Source of the DNA: Cichorium intybus
Taxonomy: Eukaryota > Streptophyta > Magnoliopsida > Asterales > Asteraceae
Reading direction: 5' to 3'
Assembly (NCBI GenBank): GCA_023525715.1
Contig: CM042012.1
Coordinates: forward strand, 38,315,189 to 38,379,188
Length of the DNA stretch: 64,000 bases
Shown here: in pieces, positions 1 to 24,831 of the stretch
Layout of the letters: every line of letters begins with the position of its first letter
Position numbering within the stretch: position 1 is the stretch's first letter
Program-made: the position numbers and the translations under genes
Notes under the pieces: model-generated
Databases searched by the model: none
Told to the model about the DNA's origin: nothing
Seen by the model: the letters and a program-made list of their open reading frames with translations, nothing else

Positions 1-1640
1 AAAAAACCCAAACGTCGGGAACTAAAAGCCCCAAACAACCGATTGTCGATTCTTTTTCATCATCGTACATCATCATCAATTCATCGTTCAATTGACAATC
101 ATCTCGACAATCATCATCATTCATCATCTCCGCTGTGGCATTCATATTGACAATCAACTCGACAATCTCGACAGTTGCTGTTTCTCCGGCCCTGGTTCGA
201 TTGCCATTGCTATTTGCTAATTCGCCATTCATATCATCAGACTCAGAGTGGTTCGATTCATCTCCGACGATATTATGCTTTTAGACATTTGGCATTGTTT
301 GATCAAATTAAAACTCGTGATCCTTTCTCCTTTATTAGTTGTTTAGGGTTTATTTAATTGATTTTGCGTTTTGGGATTTCAAAATTTTGACTCGATAATG
401 TGCTTTGCGACCGTTTCTCCTAATTTTGACTTCATTTTTATAATTTATTTCGACAAGAAGGTTAATAAGCAAGAAACTAAGTTTGTTGGACAATGAAGTG
501 TATGTAGATCAACAAGTGCCATTTGGTGTTCTCACAGGCATACGATTCAAAGTTTTATCTGAAGAAGATGTCTTAAGTACATAATTACTTTTTCCTCGAT
601 TTTATTGACACCTTTTGTACTAAGATTTAAAATATATTCAAATCTAATTAAATAATATATGATCATCCATCAGGAAAAGGCATCGGTGAAGGAAATCGTA
701 GTCGCAAATGGAGTAACGGACTTGCATAAGGATTCCAAAATCCTGCGTCATAGTGCCATACATGTGGCGCCAAAGATTACAGATCTGTGAAGGTATAAAA
801 GGAGTGATGATTTATTTCATGTAGTTTTGGTTTATTTTATAATAAATTTGTATCTTGAAGGTTATATAGCCTTAATAAAATTTGCGTTCACAATATTTCA
901 TCCATATTTTTTACCTAAAGTGCCATAAATTCTAAACAAAATCTGTCCTGGATGTAAAACCCTTAAAAAAGATAAGGCCAAGGTCAAGTATTATCTGTAT
1001 ATACTCACTTACATAGACCTATACATTTGTAGGTGAGTCATCTTTGTGATAATGAAGGTGCCGGTGGGTCATCTTTGTGAGGAAGAAATAGACAATCAAG
1101 GAATTAGGAGAGATGATAGAAATAGGAATAATTATTTTTTTCTTTTTAATATATAAGTTATTTAATGGATTTTATTGTTTTATATCTATTTTATCTTTCT
1201 TCAAAAGAATCAAAATTTTCTTTTGTTATATCTAAATTTATGATTGAATATGTTGTTTATCGTCATTTGGTGTGGGCTTTTTCATAAATTGATATTTATA
1301 CTTTGAACGTTGGTTATAAATTTTTATTTTTGTGGCAATGATTAATTTGGTAATTTCAATATTTTATTCGACTTTGTTCTAGACGTATCAAACGTTATAT
1401 GATTTTATTAGTCCGGTTTTGATCTAGACGTATCAAACTTTATACCAAAACACCACCTAAAGGGATTATTAGATGCTTTGTTTTGCAAAGTGTTTTGTTA
1501 AATATATATGTTGTTGTTTTGATTATAAGATTTCTTTCGAATTTTGTTGGTTATACTTTGATTTCTTGCATTTCAAGTATGTTTTAGTGCTGCAAAATAT
1601 GGCATACATGAAATTTAGTTATTTGACTAAAAAATTATGA
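1..1640. other. AT-rich stretch without a recognisable gene
   Basis: I see no conserved coding signal. The first 200 bases carry short tcatcatc / gacaatc repeats that could be an untranslated leader or simple-sequence decay. From about 600 to 800 there is a slightly less AT-rich patch with no open frame longer than a few dozen codons. It may be internal sequence of the element whose end lies at about 1702, but this is not shown. Confidence 0.4.
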
Positions 1641-1647
1641 TTTTTGA

Positions 1648-1702
1648 AGGGCCTCCTTTTATGCTTTTGCCCCGGGCCTCAAATTTGTTAGGACCGGCCC
1701 TG
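1648..1702. mobile_element. Terminal fragment of a DNA transposon (hAT-like end)
   Basis: A GC-rich run in AT-rich surroundings reads gccccgggcctc and then ggaccggccctg. This resembles the right terminus of the common plant family whose ends begin CAGGGCCGG. No partner end and no target duplication is seen in the window, so either the left end lies upstream or this is a solo fragment. Confidence 0.4.
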
Positions 1703-2205
1703 CTCGCTACTCCCTAGTCGGCCGAACGAGTACCGAATGGCGATTTCCGCAACACTGCTTAGACCAACTCTTGGGTCTAGTTATTGAGTTTGGTAAAATT
1801 TATTGGTCGAGCAAGGTCCTCGTCTCAACCAAATATGTGTGGGTAGTTCCACCCTTAGGTCTGAACTTTAGACTCGGTCTAGTCCATTGGTCCCGATTAC
1901 CCTTCTGGCCCGGCCTTACAAATTGACCAGCTCGATGTACCGACTCTGTTTGTAGCAAGTCGACCATTTCGACATGTCATCAAAGAGGTTAAGGGATAAA
2001 AAGGGAAAACATAATTATTTTTTTTCAAAAAACAAAAGATGTTCAAGAAAACAAAAGATGTTTTATGAAAAGATAGAAGATTCTCCCATATGGAGTTACA
2101 AAAATAGATAAACATTTAATTCTGATTTATCCTTTGATAATTAGTAATTTTATAAATGATATAATATCAAATGAATTATTTAGAAGTTAGTCTGCGTCAG
2201 ACTAA

Positions 2206-2475
2206 AACCGAAACCGAACTAGGACTGAACCGAAGTTGACCGAAAACCGAACCGATTAAGGGTGTTCGATCCCGGTTTGGTTTCGGTTTCGGTTCTTATG
2301 GTTCAAACCGAATTAGTATCGAATTTGATGATGTTGTTGTGTAATTAGATATGTGTGTGGTTTGCGGACCGGACCGAAACCAAAAATGGATACTATCAAG
2401 ATGCGAAAACCAAACTATATTATGTAAATCGGTTCTGGTTAGTTCGGTTTTCGGTTCTATTTGGTTTTTCCGATT
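2206..2475. repeat. Degenerate accgaa / ggttcggttt repeat patch
   Basis: Many imperfect copies of aaccgaa and of its reverse complement ttcggtt are packed into about 270 bp, as in degenerate plant minisatellites. The patch ends about 530 bp upstream of the MADS-box start codon, so it may lie inside that promoter. Confidence 0.5.
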
Positions 2476-2733
2476 CTTACCCTCACCTCTGTTTAAAACC
2501 AGTGTAACTAAAAATAGTTTAGAATCACAAAAAAAAATCTATTATTTCGACCTTCAAAACTAATTTCAAATTATAATAGCAACCCATTTTAAAACTCACA
2601 TCCAATCTCGTCTTACATACACAACGTCAACATTAATTTTACTAAATTTGATGCAAATCCTAGCAGCTAAAAAGATAAAGATAGAAAATAAAAGACCTAG
2701 AAACATCATCGAGCAGGACCACTGTACATCAAA

Positions 2734-2870
2734 CACGTGATTTTATTTCTTTGCCGACATTAAACGACAAACGAGTATTACGATATAATAATAATCAAAG
2801 TAGCAATTATCCGGTTATCTTCAACAATTTACACTTTTACAGGTCATGCTTCCTTCATTATAAACACGTG
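2734..2870 (+). promoter_or_regulatory. Putative core promoter of the MADS-box gene
   Basis: Two perfect G-boxes (cacgtg) are present, at 2734-2739 and 2865-2870, each inside the longer match aaacacgtg. A TATA-like run, cattataaac, lies at about 2856-2865. It is about 140 bp upstream of the ATG at 3003, a plausible distance for a TATA box plus 5' UTR. G-boxes bind bHLH and bZIP factors. Use of either site is inference. Confidence 0.4.
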
Positions 2871-3002
2871 CGATCTGGTGCAAAAATATTAGACACAGAA
2901 AGAGAGCGACAGAAATAGCGATAACGATAAGGGTATATAGTTAGCGAGAGGCCGTCAGAAGTGGAAAAGTTAGGTCTGGAAGATTCGTGGAAGAGAGAAT
3001 CG

Positions 3003-16521
<13,519 letters not shown>

Positions 16522-17441
16522 ATTTCTTCGACTTATGTGAATTGTTGTGACATCAAATGAGGTCTAAAAATTCGTAAGATGATACTATGGTCCCTGTTTA
16601 ACTCCAAAAGGTTCATCGAGACTGGATCGAGTGAGCTTATGGAGACTATCCTCTGCGTGTATTTGTGGGTGGGTGGGTTGCGATTTTTCTGCAAAATGGG
16701 ACAATTCAAAGTGCTTGACGATTAAGGAAGGAAAGTTTTTGTTTTTTCAGTGTTTGCATTTCAGTATTCCACCACTTGAAACAATCCATCTGGGTGGTGA
16801 CATTGTTTGGGCTTTAGATATTATTTGTGGACTTTTCGTAACAGCTTATTAATTTAAAAAGTTTAAAATATATAGAGGAGAGTTTTCGATCACTTTATTT
16901 ATAGATTTTTTTATTTTATTGTTTTTCATAAGCTTTTTATAGATTTTTTTTATTTTACTTTTTTTTTTTAAGTTTATTGCTCAATACAATCGTTGGAAAA
17001 ATCCATGTTAAAAACTTATGAATTTAGGGGAAAAAAAAAAGAGTTAGATCGAATAAGCTCTTACAACTTTTTGACATTTAAAAGTGTAATTTAACCAAAT
17101 AAACTCTTTAAAAATAAAACTCAGTGGATTTTAAAACATCTTCAAAAGTTGATCTTATTCAAATAGTGATTACCTTTCCTAATTCAAGTTTCTACTAAGG
17201 CTTGTTTGGCAAAAATAAGCGTTTGGTAAGACTACTAAAATAACTTAAAAAATAGCTTATAAGATAGTCTATTGATAAGCTAGTTTAGATAGCTTATTAA
17301 TAAGATAGTTTCACAAAAGCTCATTATCATATACATACTACAATGATTAACTTTTTTGAAAGTTTGTTTCCTAACAGTATTGTTGTTTATCGTAGATGTT
17401 ATATAGATACCTTTTATCTAATTTTTTTGTTTTTATAAATT

Positions 17442-17449
<8 letters not shown>
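16522..17449 (+). other. 3' UTR and downstream flank of the MADS-box gene
   Basis: Sequence after the TAA at 16519-16521. Moderately mixed composition continues to about 16860 and could be the 3' UTR. After that it becomes T-rich and AT-rich. No second gene is seen. Confidence 0.45.

Positions 17450-17519
<70 letters not shown>
17450..17519. repeat. (TA)n microsatellite
   Basis: A pure dinucleotide run after a short (GT)n. Confidence 0.95.
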
Positions 17520-17522
<3 letters not shown>

Positions 17523-18000
17523 ATTCAACAATTAGTTTTAATTATATAAATTACTATTAAACAAATATATTTTCATTTAATATATCTAATTAAAAAGGTT
17601 AACTGATAAATAATAATAATATAATAATATATGATATTCATACATAACTTTGGTGAAAAATAAATAGCTATTAAGTATAAGGATCAAAATAAATAAATCT
17701 TACAAATTAAATAAAATCTTGAGTTTATCAAGTGTTTTGAGGTAGATTGTAGAAAAACTTCTCATTTTCAATGATAAAAAAGTGTTTTTAAAAATTTTGA
17801 GATAGCAAATAACTTCAAGATAAACTATCATCAGAATGCCATTAGTGAAAACATCCTCGTTCCTGCTCTGTTTCTTTTGGACAACGTTTTATGTGGACTC
17901 TAAGTTGCTTTGAAGACTGTCAATGATTGGATCTACGTAAAATTTCCTCTTCTAACACAATCCGGTAAAGCACTTTCTAATAAGAAAACTTTGTTAGGCC

Positions 18001-18974
18001 TCTATACATTAAATTATGAAACGTGTCATATGAGATGACGATTTTCTTTGGCTTTAATATGTAATAATTGGATGGTAAATTACAATTATAAACCTATTTT
18101 GTATTTCTACTATAGATATATTGAACACCGAGTATAATTTAAGAGATCATAAATGGAAACAACATTATTAGGTTACTTAAATATGTCATTATATATTATT
18201 GTTGTTGTTGTTAAGTAATATAATAAAAAAATCTTGCAAAACGATAAAAAATGTATTAATTTTCATCAAATTATATAACTTATACAATGTGCAAAGTGTG
18301 ATGTTAGCGATATTATAACTATTTATATTTTTGAAACGCCAAAAATAAAATAAAATTGCTTCCAGTTCAAGTGGCTGAAGCGTCAGATTCTTTTACTGGA
18401 GGTCTCCGGTTCGATCCCCTCCATTATTCTTTTTGTTGTTGCATTAAATTATCATTCAACCGTTTATATTTTTAGTACGCCAATTATATAACAAAATTGT
18501 ATCCGGTTCAAGTGGTTGAGGTGTTGGTTTTCCTCGGCGGAGTTGAGGGTTTGAAGTTCTCCCTGTTGCATTTTGGTGTTGCATGGTTTTTTTAAATCTC
18601 ATTCATATTTTGCAAAACACTTTAATATCATTTATAATTTAGTTCCAGTGATATTTATTTTTTTATATTTTGCACCTAAATTAAATTGTTTTTGACAAGA
18701 TGTTGTTGATCCATGTTTTAATTTACAACTTGGACCCAACTTCAAATTTTTTTGCGAATTTGGTCTTTTTTTTGTTAGTTTTCTTCTAATTCTCCTTTAC
18801 TTCTTATAATATTTACGCTAACTTTTTTTCAACCTTTTTTGTGTGTATTTTGAACTTTTGTTTTCTAATATTATTTCTTTCTATACTTTTTATATTAATA
18901 TTTTGTATTACTTTATTCAGTCAAAAATATAAGATTTGTAAACCCGTCGCAAAGCGCGGGATAAAGTATACTGG
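18001..18974 (+). mobile_element. Candidate Helitron, ~974 bp
   Basis: The 3' end shows the Helitron signature: a GC-rich hairpin (cccgtcgcaaagcgcggg) about 10 bp before a terminal CTGG, which is followed by T. The 5' end tctatacattaaattatg is of the TC-start type seen in plant Helitrons, but the preceding base is C rather than the expected A, so the start is uncertain. No Rep/helicase coding is present, so it is non-autonomous. Confidence 0.5.
18360..18590 (+). repeat. Two tRNA-like Pol III motif units inside the Helitron candidate
   Basis: Unit one has ttcaagtggctgaagcg followed about 35 bp later by ccggttcgatcccctcc, an A-box/B-box arrangement. Unit two repeats the layout, more diverged (ttcaagtggttgaggtg, then gggtttgaagttctccc). 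Neither folds into a tRNA with a matched acceptor stem, so they look like SINE heads or tRNA relics. Confidence 0.4.
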
Positions 18975-19679
18975 TTAAATATATTTCACAAATAAACATA
19001 AAATATAATAATCTATAACTTCAGGGTTGTTAAGATCTCGATCTGGATGTTAACATCTTACGATTTTAAGATCCTACAACCGAAAAACGATCTCGATCAT
19101 AGTATGATTTATCTAAAGCAATATCTATACTAAGATCTTAGGATCATAACTAGGATCTTAAGATCTTAACTTGATCCGATCACACCGTTTTAGCTTTTAT
19201 AATATGGTCAAGCTTGAAAAATTCGTCCATTCAACTTGAAACCAAGCATCGTATGTCGAACAAGTTTCACAAAGCATTATCACTTCTTCTTTTCTTATTA
19301 AACTAGGTAGAGCATCGTGACACTCACGATATTCCCTTTAAGAGTAACTTTGTTTGACTTAAATATATTTTTAAAGGGATATTTTTTTATTGGTGTTTAT
19401 TTATTTTTTTAATAAACATTAGGCTTATAAATAAAGAATAAAAAGCTAAACCATATATTATAATGAAACAGTAATTGTTTAACATGGCAAAAACATCACA
19501 ATCGACAACACGATGTGCAGTAGAGTAATGCAAGGGTCTACATGAACCATCGTACAATCCATGTGAATCGTCGTGCAAACCCATGTGGATTATTGTGCCT
19601 CCCTTTCACCTCTATTTGTCCACTAGTCTTACTAAAATCTAATTGATGAGGAATAACGTAAATGCATTGTTGCAGGGCT

Positions 19680-20045
19680 TCACCTCAAGAAGCAAGATTC
19701 CACTAATAGTTGCAGAACGATCCACATTACCTAGTTAGTCTACAACTCAATCCCTCCAAACCCTTGATTCACAAAAAGCTATGCATTAGGAACATTTTAC
19801 ACTTATTAAAAACTAAAATTACTATTGTTCCAAATCCCATAGGTATCGATGTGGTGCGTTCTATGTGGTTTTTCAAACATAAGTTTCATGTTGATAGATC
19901 CCTCAACCACTACAAAGTGGAACTCGTGGCTAATGTTATAAGCCAATATCAAGGATCCATTGTGACGAGACTTTCATTCTGATTGTCAAACTGGAAACCA
20001 TGTGCACGATTCTTAGCCTAGTGTATAGCACTTGCATCTCGTGGT
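19680..20045 (+). pseudogene. Ty1/copia reverse-transcriptase relic
   Basis: The frame from about 19845 reads VVRSMWFFKHKFHVDRSLN and then YKVELVAN. This corresponds to the copia RT block V(V)xxxWVFKxKxxxDGxxxxYKARLVA. It decays by stops and changes after about 19980, where LSNWKPCARFLA stands for the next conserved block. No LTRs accompany it. A shorter, similar relic is at 46200-46330. Confidence 0.7.
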
Positions 20046-20088
20046 ATATTAGATATATGTATATATAATTACATTATTAATTTAATTA

Positions 20089-20090
<2 letters not shown>

Positions 20091-20172
<82 letters not shown>
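20091..20172. repeat. (AT)n microsatellite
   Basis: A pure dinucleotide run between the copia relic and the palindromic Mutator-like element. Confidence 0.95.
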
Positions 20173-20175
<3 letters not shown>

Positions 20176-20188
20176 GGTGTTATAAATA

Positions 20189-22145
20189 GGGTTTATTTCA
20201 TAAAAAACCTTATATTTTCAACTTTTTTCTGTTTAAACCCAAAACTTTATTTTTTTTCAAAAAAGACCTAAATTTTGGAGAAACTTTTTAATTTAGACCG
20301 TTTACCCAGTTTTAAAGGTTATACGTACTTTTTTTTAGAAAAACCTAATTTCTTTTCTTTTTTTCCAAAAAAAACCCTCAATTTCAGTGATTTTTTCACA
20401 AAGAAAAAATTTCCTTCGTTTTTGTAATTGACATAACTTTCATATACGATGTCCAAATTCTACGACCTTTATATCCCTGTAAAGGTCATAAGTAATATTA
20501 CAACTTTGCTTTACTGACTTTTGTTTGAATATGTTAAGATATTTCGCTACACTGGCTTGTTTTCTTATAATGCTTGTATCTTTTGCATACAAGCTCCGTT
20601 TTCGACGTTCTATAAGTCAACGGATTTGTAAACACGAGTACATCGTGTAATGAATATTATTTAAACCAAAATATTATTTGTATGATTTATCAAATTTTAC
20701 GCTACTGTAGTCTATTATTCGAAATTATATCTTTTACTCGATAATTAATTCGAAATAGCGTATTGTAGTATTATAATTTCCAATAATACATTAGGAAAGT
20801 TATGAAAATTACAGGTTGACATTTGTTGACTTTTGTTGACCAACAATTTGATGGATGTCACAGACGGGATCGCAAGAAAGCGACGACGTGTCCCTTATGT
20901 GGTTGGAGTTTGAATGCTACAATTTAAACCTTTACGAGCAGATTAAATTTGAAATAAAAAGGCTTATGAAGACAAACAACGAGCCCGCCATGATCGACAA
21001 CGAGCCCGCGAAGAAAAACAACGACTAAAAGACATAAAGTTTTTTTCGTGGACTAAAAGACTCCACTTTTTTGTCTTTTTTACGAAAAAACCATCAATTT
21101 CTTCTTTTTCATAAAACTTTTTAATTTAGGCCATTGACGAGTTTATCCGCAAGTTAAACGATTTTTCATGGACTTTTTCACAAAGAAAATTATTTTTTTT
21201 CGTTTTTGTAGTTGGCATATCTTTCATATAAGATATTCAAATTCTACCAACTTTATATATCTCTGGAAAGGTCGTAACTAATACTACAACTTTGTTTTAC
21301 TGATTTTGTTTGAATATGTTCAGATCTTTCGTTGTAGTCTCTTAAATATGAGCATAAATATAATTAAATACAACTAAATTTGAAAAATTAATTACATTAA
21401 ATATAATTAAATTTAAATAAAACATTTCATTAATTAAGAAAATAAAATTACAAACATAAACTTAAACGACAAATTTGGTCAACAAAAGTCAACCAAAGCG
21501 CAAATTAGGATAATACGTTGAAATGTAATTTTCATAACTTTCCTAATGTATTATTGGAAATTATAATACTACAATACGTTATTTCGAATCAATTATCGAG
21601 TAAACACTATAATTTCGAATAATAGACTATAGTAGCGTAAAATTCGATAAACCATACAAATAATATTTTGGTTTAAACAATATTCATTACACGATGTATT
21701 CGTGTTTACGAATCCGTCGACTTATAGAACGTCGAAAACGGAGCTCGTATGCAAAATATACAGTCATTATAAGAAAACAAGTCATTGTAGCGAAATATCT
21801 GAACATATTTAAACAAAAGTCAGTAAAACAAAGTTGTAGTATTACTTACGACCTTTCTAGGGATAAAGTTCGTAGAATTTGGACATCGTATATGAAAGTT
21901 ATGTCAAATACAAAAACGAAGAAAAATTTTTCTTTGTGAAAAAATCACTGAAATTGAGGGTTTTTTTCGGAAAAAAAAAAGAAGTTAGGGTTTTTTCTAA
22001 AAAAAAAGTATGTATAACCTGTAAAACCGGTTAAGGGGGTAAATTAAAAAGTTTCTTCAAAATTTAGGTATTTTTTTAAAAAAATAAAGTTTTAGGTTTA
22101 ATCATAAAAAAGTTGAAAATATAAGGTTTTTTATGAAATAAACCC
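20189..22145. mobile_element. Mutator-like palindromic (foldback) element, 1957 bp
   Basis: Arms of roughly 800 bp are imperfect reverse complements. The ends are gggtttatttcataaaaaac and its inverse ttttatgaaataaaccc. Internal text such as cattacacgatgt / acatcgtgtaatg and ctaatgtattattggaaatt is also mirrored. The perfect 9-bp repeat ttataaata lies at 20180-20188 and 22146-22154, diagnostic of Mutator-type insertion. The central loop (about 20830-21480) carries no transposase. Transcription through it would give a long hairpin. Confidence 0.85.
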
Positions 22146-22154
22146 TTATAAATA

Positions 22155-22520
22155 TTAAGGATTTGAATTTAAAAAGTTTAATTAAAATGTGGTTTATACA
22201 TTGCAAAATGTTGAAATGGGGTGTTAGTGCAAAATATGAAAATTAATATAATTAAAACCCAATTATATTACAAAAGTGGAAAGGTTAAGATCAATAGGGA
22301 CTAAAGTGCAAATCTGAAAAAATACCATTAAATTGATCAAAAGTGGGATTTGGGTGTGCATTAAAAGAGAGAATATAGTTCAGGGATTGATTTGAAAAAA
22401 GCACACAATTCTGTTAATCATACGTGAACTAATGAATCAGGAAGTTGTTCTTGAACCCGATATGTATGGGTAAACCCCGATGACTATCCTAATCCAACTA
22501 CAACACCAACATCGACCCAG
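22155..22520. other. AT-rich spacer
   Basis: No gene recognised. Composition becomes less AT-rich near 22430, ahead of the putative promoter at 22527. Confidence 0.45.
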
Positions 22521-22526
22521 AGACTT

Positions 22527-22662
22527 TATAAATACCGGATCATAAGGCAATTCTCGTCATAAATCAAACGCAACCGCAAAAGAAAAGACGGGGAGAAAGA
22601 GAGTGATTGAGAGAAATTCCTCTTAGCGAGAGGTTTCAGGGCTGGATACAGTGCTTAATCAG
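22527..22662 (+). promoter_or_regulatory. Putative TATA box and ATG-less first exon of a transcription unit
   Basis: A strong TATA box, tataaata, lies at 22527-22534. About 25-30 bp later begins a purine-rich leader that ends ttaatcag|gtaggtt at 22662/22663, a good splice donor. The leader has no ATG and contains a small stem (cctcttagcgagagg). It looks like the non-coding first exon of a plant gene. Its partner exons are not identified; the retro-transcript-like block at 23376-23876 is one candidate. Confidence 0.35.
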
Positions 22663-22748
22663 GTAGGTTATATTCTCCGTGTTGCTATGTCCCTGCTTTT
22701 TTTCTTTCCTATCATGACCTTTAATTCAATGCAAAACGCAAAGACTAA

Positions 22749-22990
22749 GGCTGTGTTTGATAGCCTCTTAATTTGAATGATTAAGAGGCTCTGAATGGTT
22801 CAGACCGTTTGATACGCAAAACCACCACATCTGAATGAAACAGAACCTCTTAATGGGCTCTGAACCATTAAGAGAGAGGAATGAATCTGAATGGGCTTTA
22901 AATGGTTCAGACCTCTGAATGATTCAGGTCTGAATGGTTCAAATCTGAATGGTTCAAATCTGAATGGTTCAGATGCTACCAAACACAGCC
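22749..22990. mobile_element. Tourist-type (PIF/Harbinger) MITE, 242 bp
   Basis: Terminal inverted repeats GGCTGTGTTTGATAGC and GCTACCAAACACAGCC are flanked by the 3-bp duplication taa (22746-22748 and 22991-22993), as expected for PIF/Harbinger. The interior has several direct copies of tctgaatggttcaaa near the right end and inverted gcctcttaat text. It is non-coding. Confidence 0.85.
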
Positions 22991-23332
22991 TAAGTTATTC
23001 CAAGAGTGATCCATATTGTAATCTTTGTGTCCGACTTAGAACCTCAGCTAACAACTCGACGATACACCCCTCTTCAAGTGATATTTTAAAGTTGTTAAAG
23101 TGAAAATTGTTTTATATAGCATGCTACGCTTTTAGAAGTGTTTTTTTTTCATGCAATGTGTTAAAGGTGTTTTTAGTAAAAAGATGTTTTATATAAAGTT
23201 TTAAGGAGTAAAGGGGTAAAATGTAAGTGATGACTTATACGAGGTCCAAACCATAAAGGTGTCTTAGGTGTCAAAGGTGTTGATGACGTTAAATACATTA
23301 AAAGTGTTAATGACTTTAACTACGTTAAAGTA

Positions 23333-23920
23333 GTAAGTACATTCGCCAATGGCGAGTCTACCTTGTACCAATAGGTGTTATACTTAAATGCGTTAGTGCT
23401 TGTACTGTAGCGTACATACTTTGTGTTCTTTAATCCGATCCATTGGAACTGGTGTTGGAGAAGACCACTGCAAGTCTGAGATTTTAGATTTTGATAATCT
23501 CATGATGAGATTATCAAAATTTAAAATCTCAGACTTGATATGATTCTTCCTCTCCCCTAGTCACTTGGCGTACAATCGGATGTGCTACATTCATATTTCT
23601 TATGGTGATGACGACATCTAGACTTCACTCGGCCATGTTGGAAGTTGATGGAGGTTGGATTCTGTCTGCATTCTGATATATGAGTTTAGGTACCTGATGG
23701 ACATCTTTATATTACATTCCCTGGTGTTTTGATAGACTTGTTTGATCATGTACTTAGTGTTATATTTGGCTATGTATTTGGTGCATTCCCTTATTCAGAC
23801 TTTCGTACTATTTGTGCTAGCGACTTGCCAGCTTTTCTATACATTTTTTTATTGTCGTTCAAAAAAAAACATAAAATAGTAAGTACATTCGCCAATGACG
23901 AGTCTATCCGGTACCAACAG
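23333..23920 (+). repeat. Block flanked by a ~42-bp direct repeat, 3' end A-rich
   Basis: The text agtaagtacattcgccaatg plus gcgagtcta and gtaccaa(t/c)aggt occurs at 23333-23375 and again at 23877-23920 with few differences. The enclosed 500 bp is of higher complexity than its flanks, resembles an mRNA 3' end, and finishes with an A-rich tract (gttcaaaaaaaaac) just before the second repeat. It could be a retrocopy or a duplicated transcript end. No coding domain is recognised. Confidence 0.4.
23471..23537. repeat. Near-perfect 67-nt palindrome
   Basis: The arms caagtctgagattttaga... and ...tttaaaatctcagacttg pair over about 32 bp with a single mismatch and a loop of only a few nucleotides. 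As RNA it would be a very stable short hairpin. It is shorter and more perfect than most plant MIRNA foldbacks. Confidence 0.75.
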
Positions 23921-24206
23921 GTATCCATAGAGACCCCCCTTGTATTAGGAATTTGTTTAGAGACTAGCTATATTATACTTTTTAGAAGGACATCCTTTGT
24001 AGATATGCTTTAGACCCCTGAAATTGCGTAGAAACCAAACCAACCCATCAAAAATAGATATTTTCAATAGATATAATAAATATATTTTGAATTTGTATTT
24101 TGATTCTTTGTGAAATACAATATAACATAATATCATAGGTGGCAAAAAAATCAAAAGAAATTTGATAAAATCAAACACCCTATAAAAAAAAACTAAATAC
24201 TTATTT

Positions 24207-24410
24207 TTGGAACAAGCGGTTTCTGCCGTTGAACTCAATCCCTCTCCAGCTACTTCTCCAATCTTTACTCATCGATCTCCCACGTTGTCGCCGGTTCTTC
24301 CCCTGAAACAACAAAAGTCGTCGGTACTAATCCTTTGCCGGTCCTTTGCTTCGCCGACGTCCTTCATAACTTCATTCCTATGTTCCTTCACTCTTCTCTC
24401 CTCTCCATAG
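24207..24410 (+). CDS. Possible exon fragment, serine/proline-rich (transit-peptide-like)
   Basis: An open frame with composition unlike its surroundings contains SPATSPIFTHRSPTLSPVL and then a CRSFASPTSF region. The richness in S, T and P with few acidic residues resembles a chloroplast transit peptide. No ATG starts the frame (it opens at TTG), and no continuation exon is recognised. It may be a gene fragment or chance. Confidence 0.2.
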   Translation: MEQAVSAVELNPSPATSPIFTHRSPTLSPVLPLKQQKSSVLILCRSFASPTSFITSFLCSFTLLSSP

Positions 24411-24822
24411 ATGAGTATCACTCCTCTCTCTATACCGGACTAATTATAAACAAAGACAAATAATGGTGATGCGTAATTGAAAAGTGAGTACTAAAAGATC
24501 CAAAATGATACCAGAGTCTAAAAAGTAGAAATTTGACTATGAATTTTTTTTGTTTATAGTAGAAATTTGACTATGGATATTTTTTTGTTTAAAAAATTGA
24601 TTTCCAAAAAGTCCTAGGTAAATACATTACTATAATTTTGATAGTTATGTATTAAATATATTAAAATAATTTGATTGTCATGTTATTTACTTTTGCTTTG
24701 ACTGTATTTATTTTTCTTGAAATAAACTTTCTTGTTAATTCATTTAGTTTAAACTTGTGCTGATTGTTTTTTATTTCAGGCATAACGTTTGAGGTTTTTT
24801 ATATTCACTATGCTTTGAATGT
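24411..24822. other. AT-rich spacer
   Basis: No gene recognised. A short phrase (ttgaaataaactttcttgtta plus ttatttcaggcataacgtt) near 24717-24790 recurs at 25589-25640, just beyond the foldback element at 24832-25578. The insertion therefore lies inside a local duplication. Confidence 0.5.
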
Positions 24823-24831
24823 ATTTGTTTT

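Noticed and set aside
18360..18430. Functional tRNA gene
   Set aside because: A- and B-box-like motifs are present, but no matched acceptor stem or anticodon arm can be drawn by eye.
23471..23537. A canonical MIRNA gene
   Set aside because: The stem is too short and too perfect for a typical plant precursor and the loop is minimal; kept only as a palindrome to be tested.
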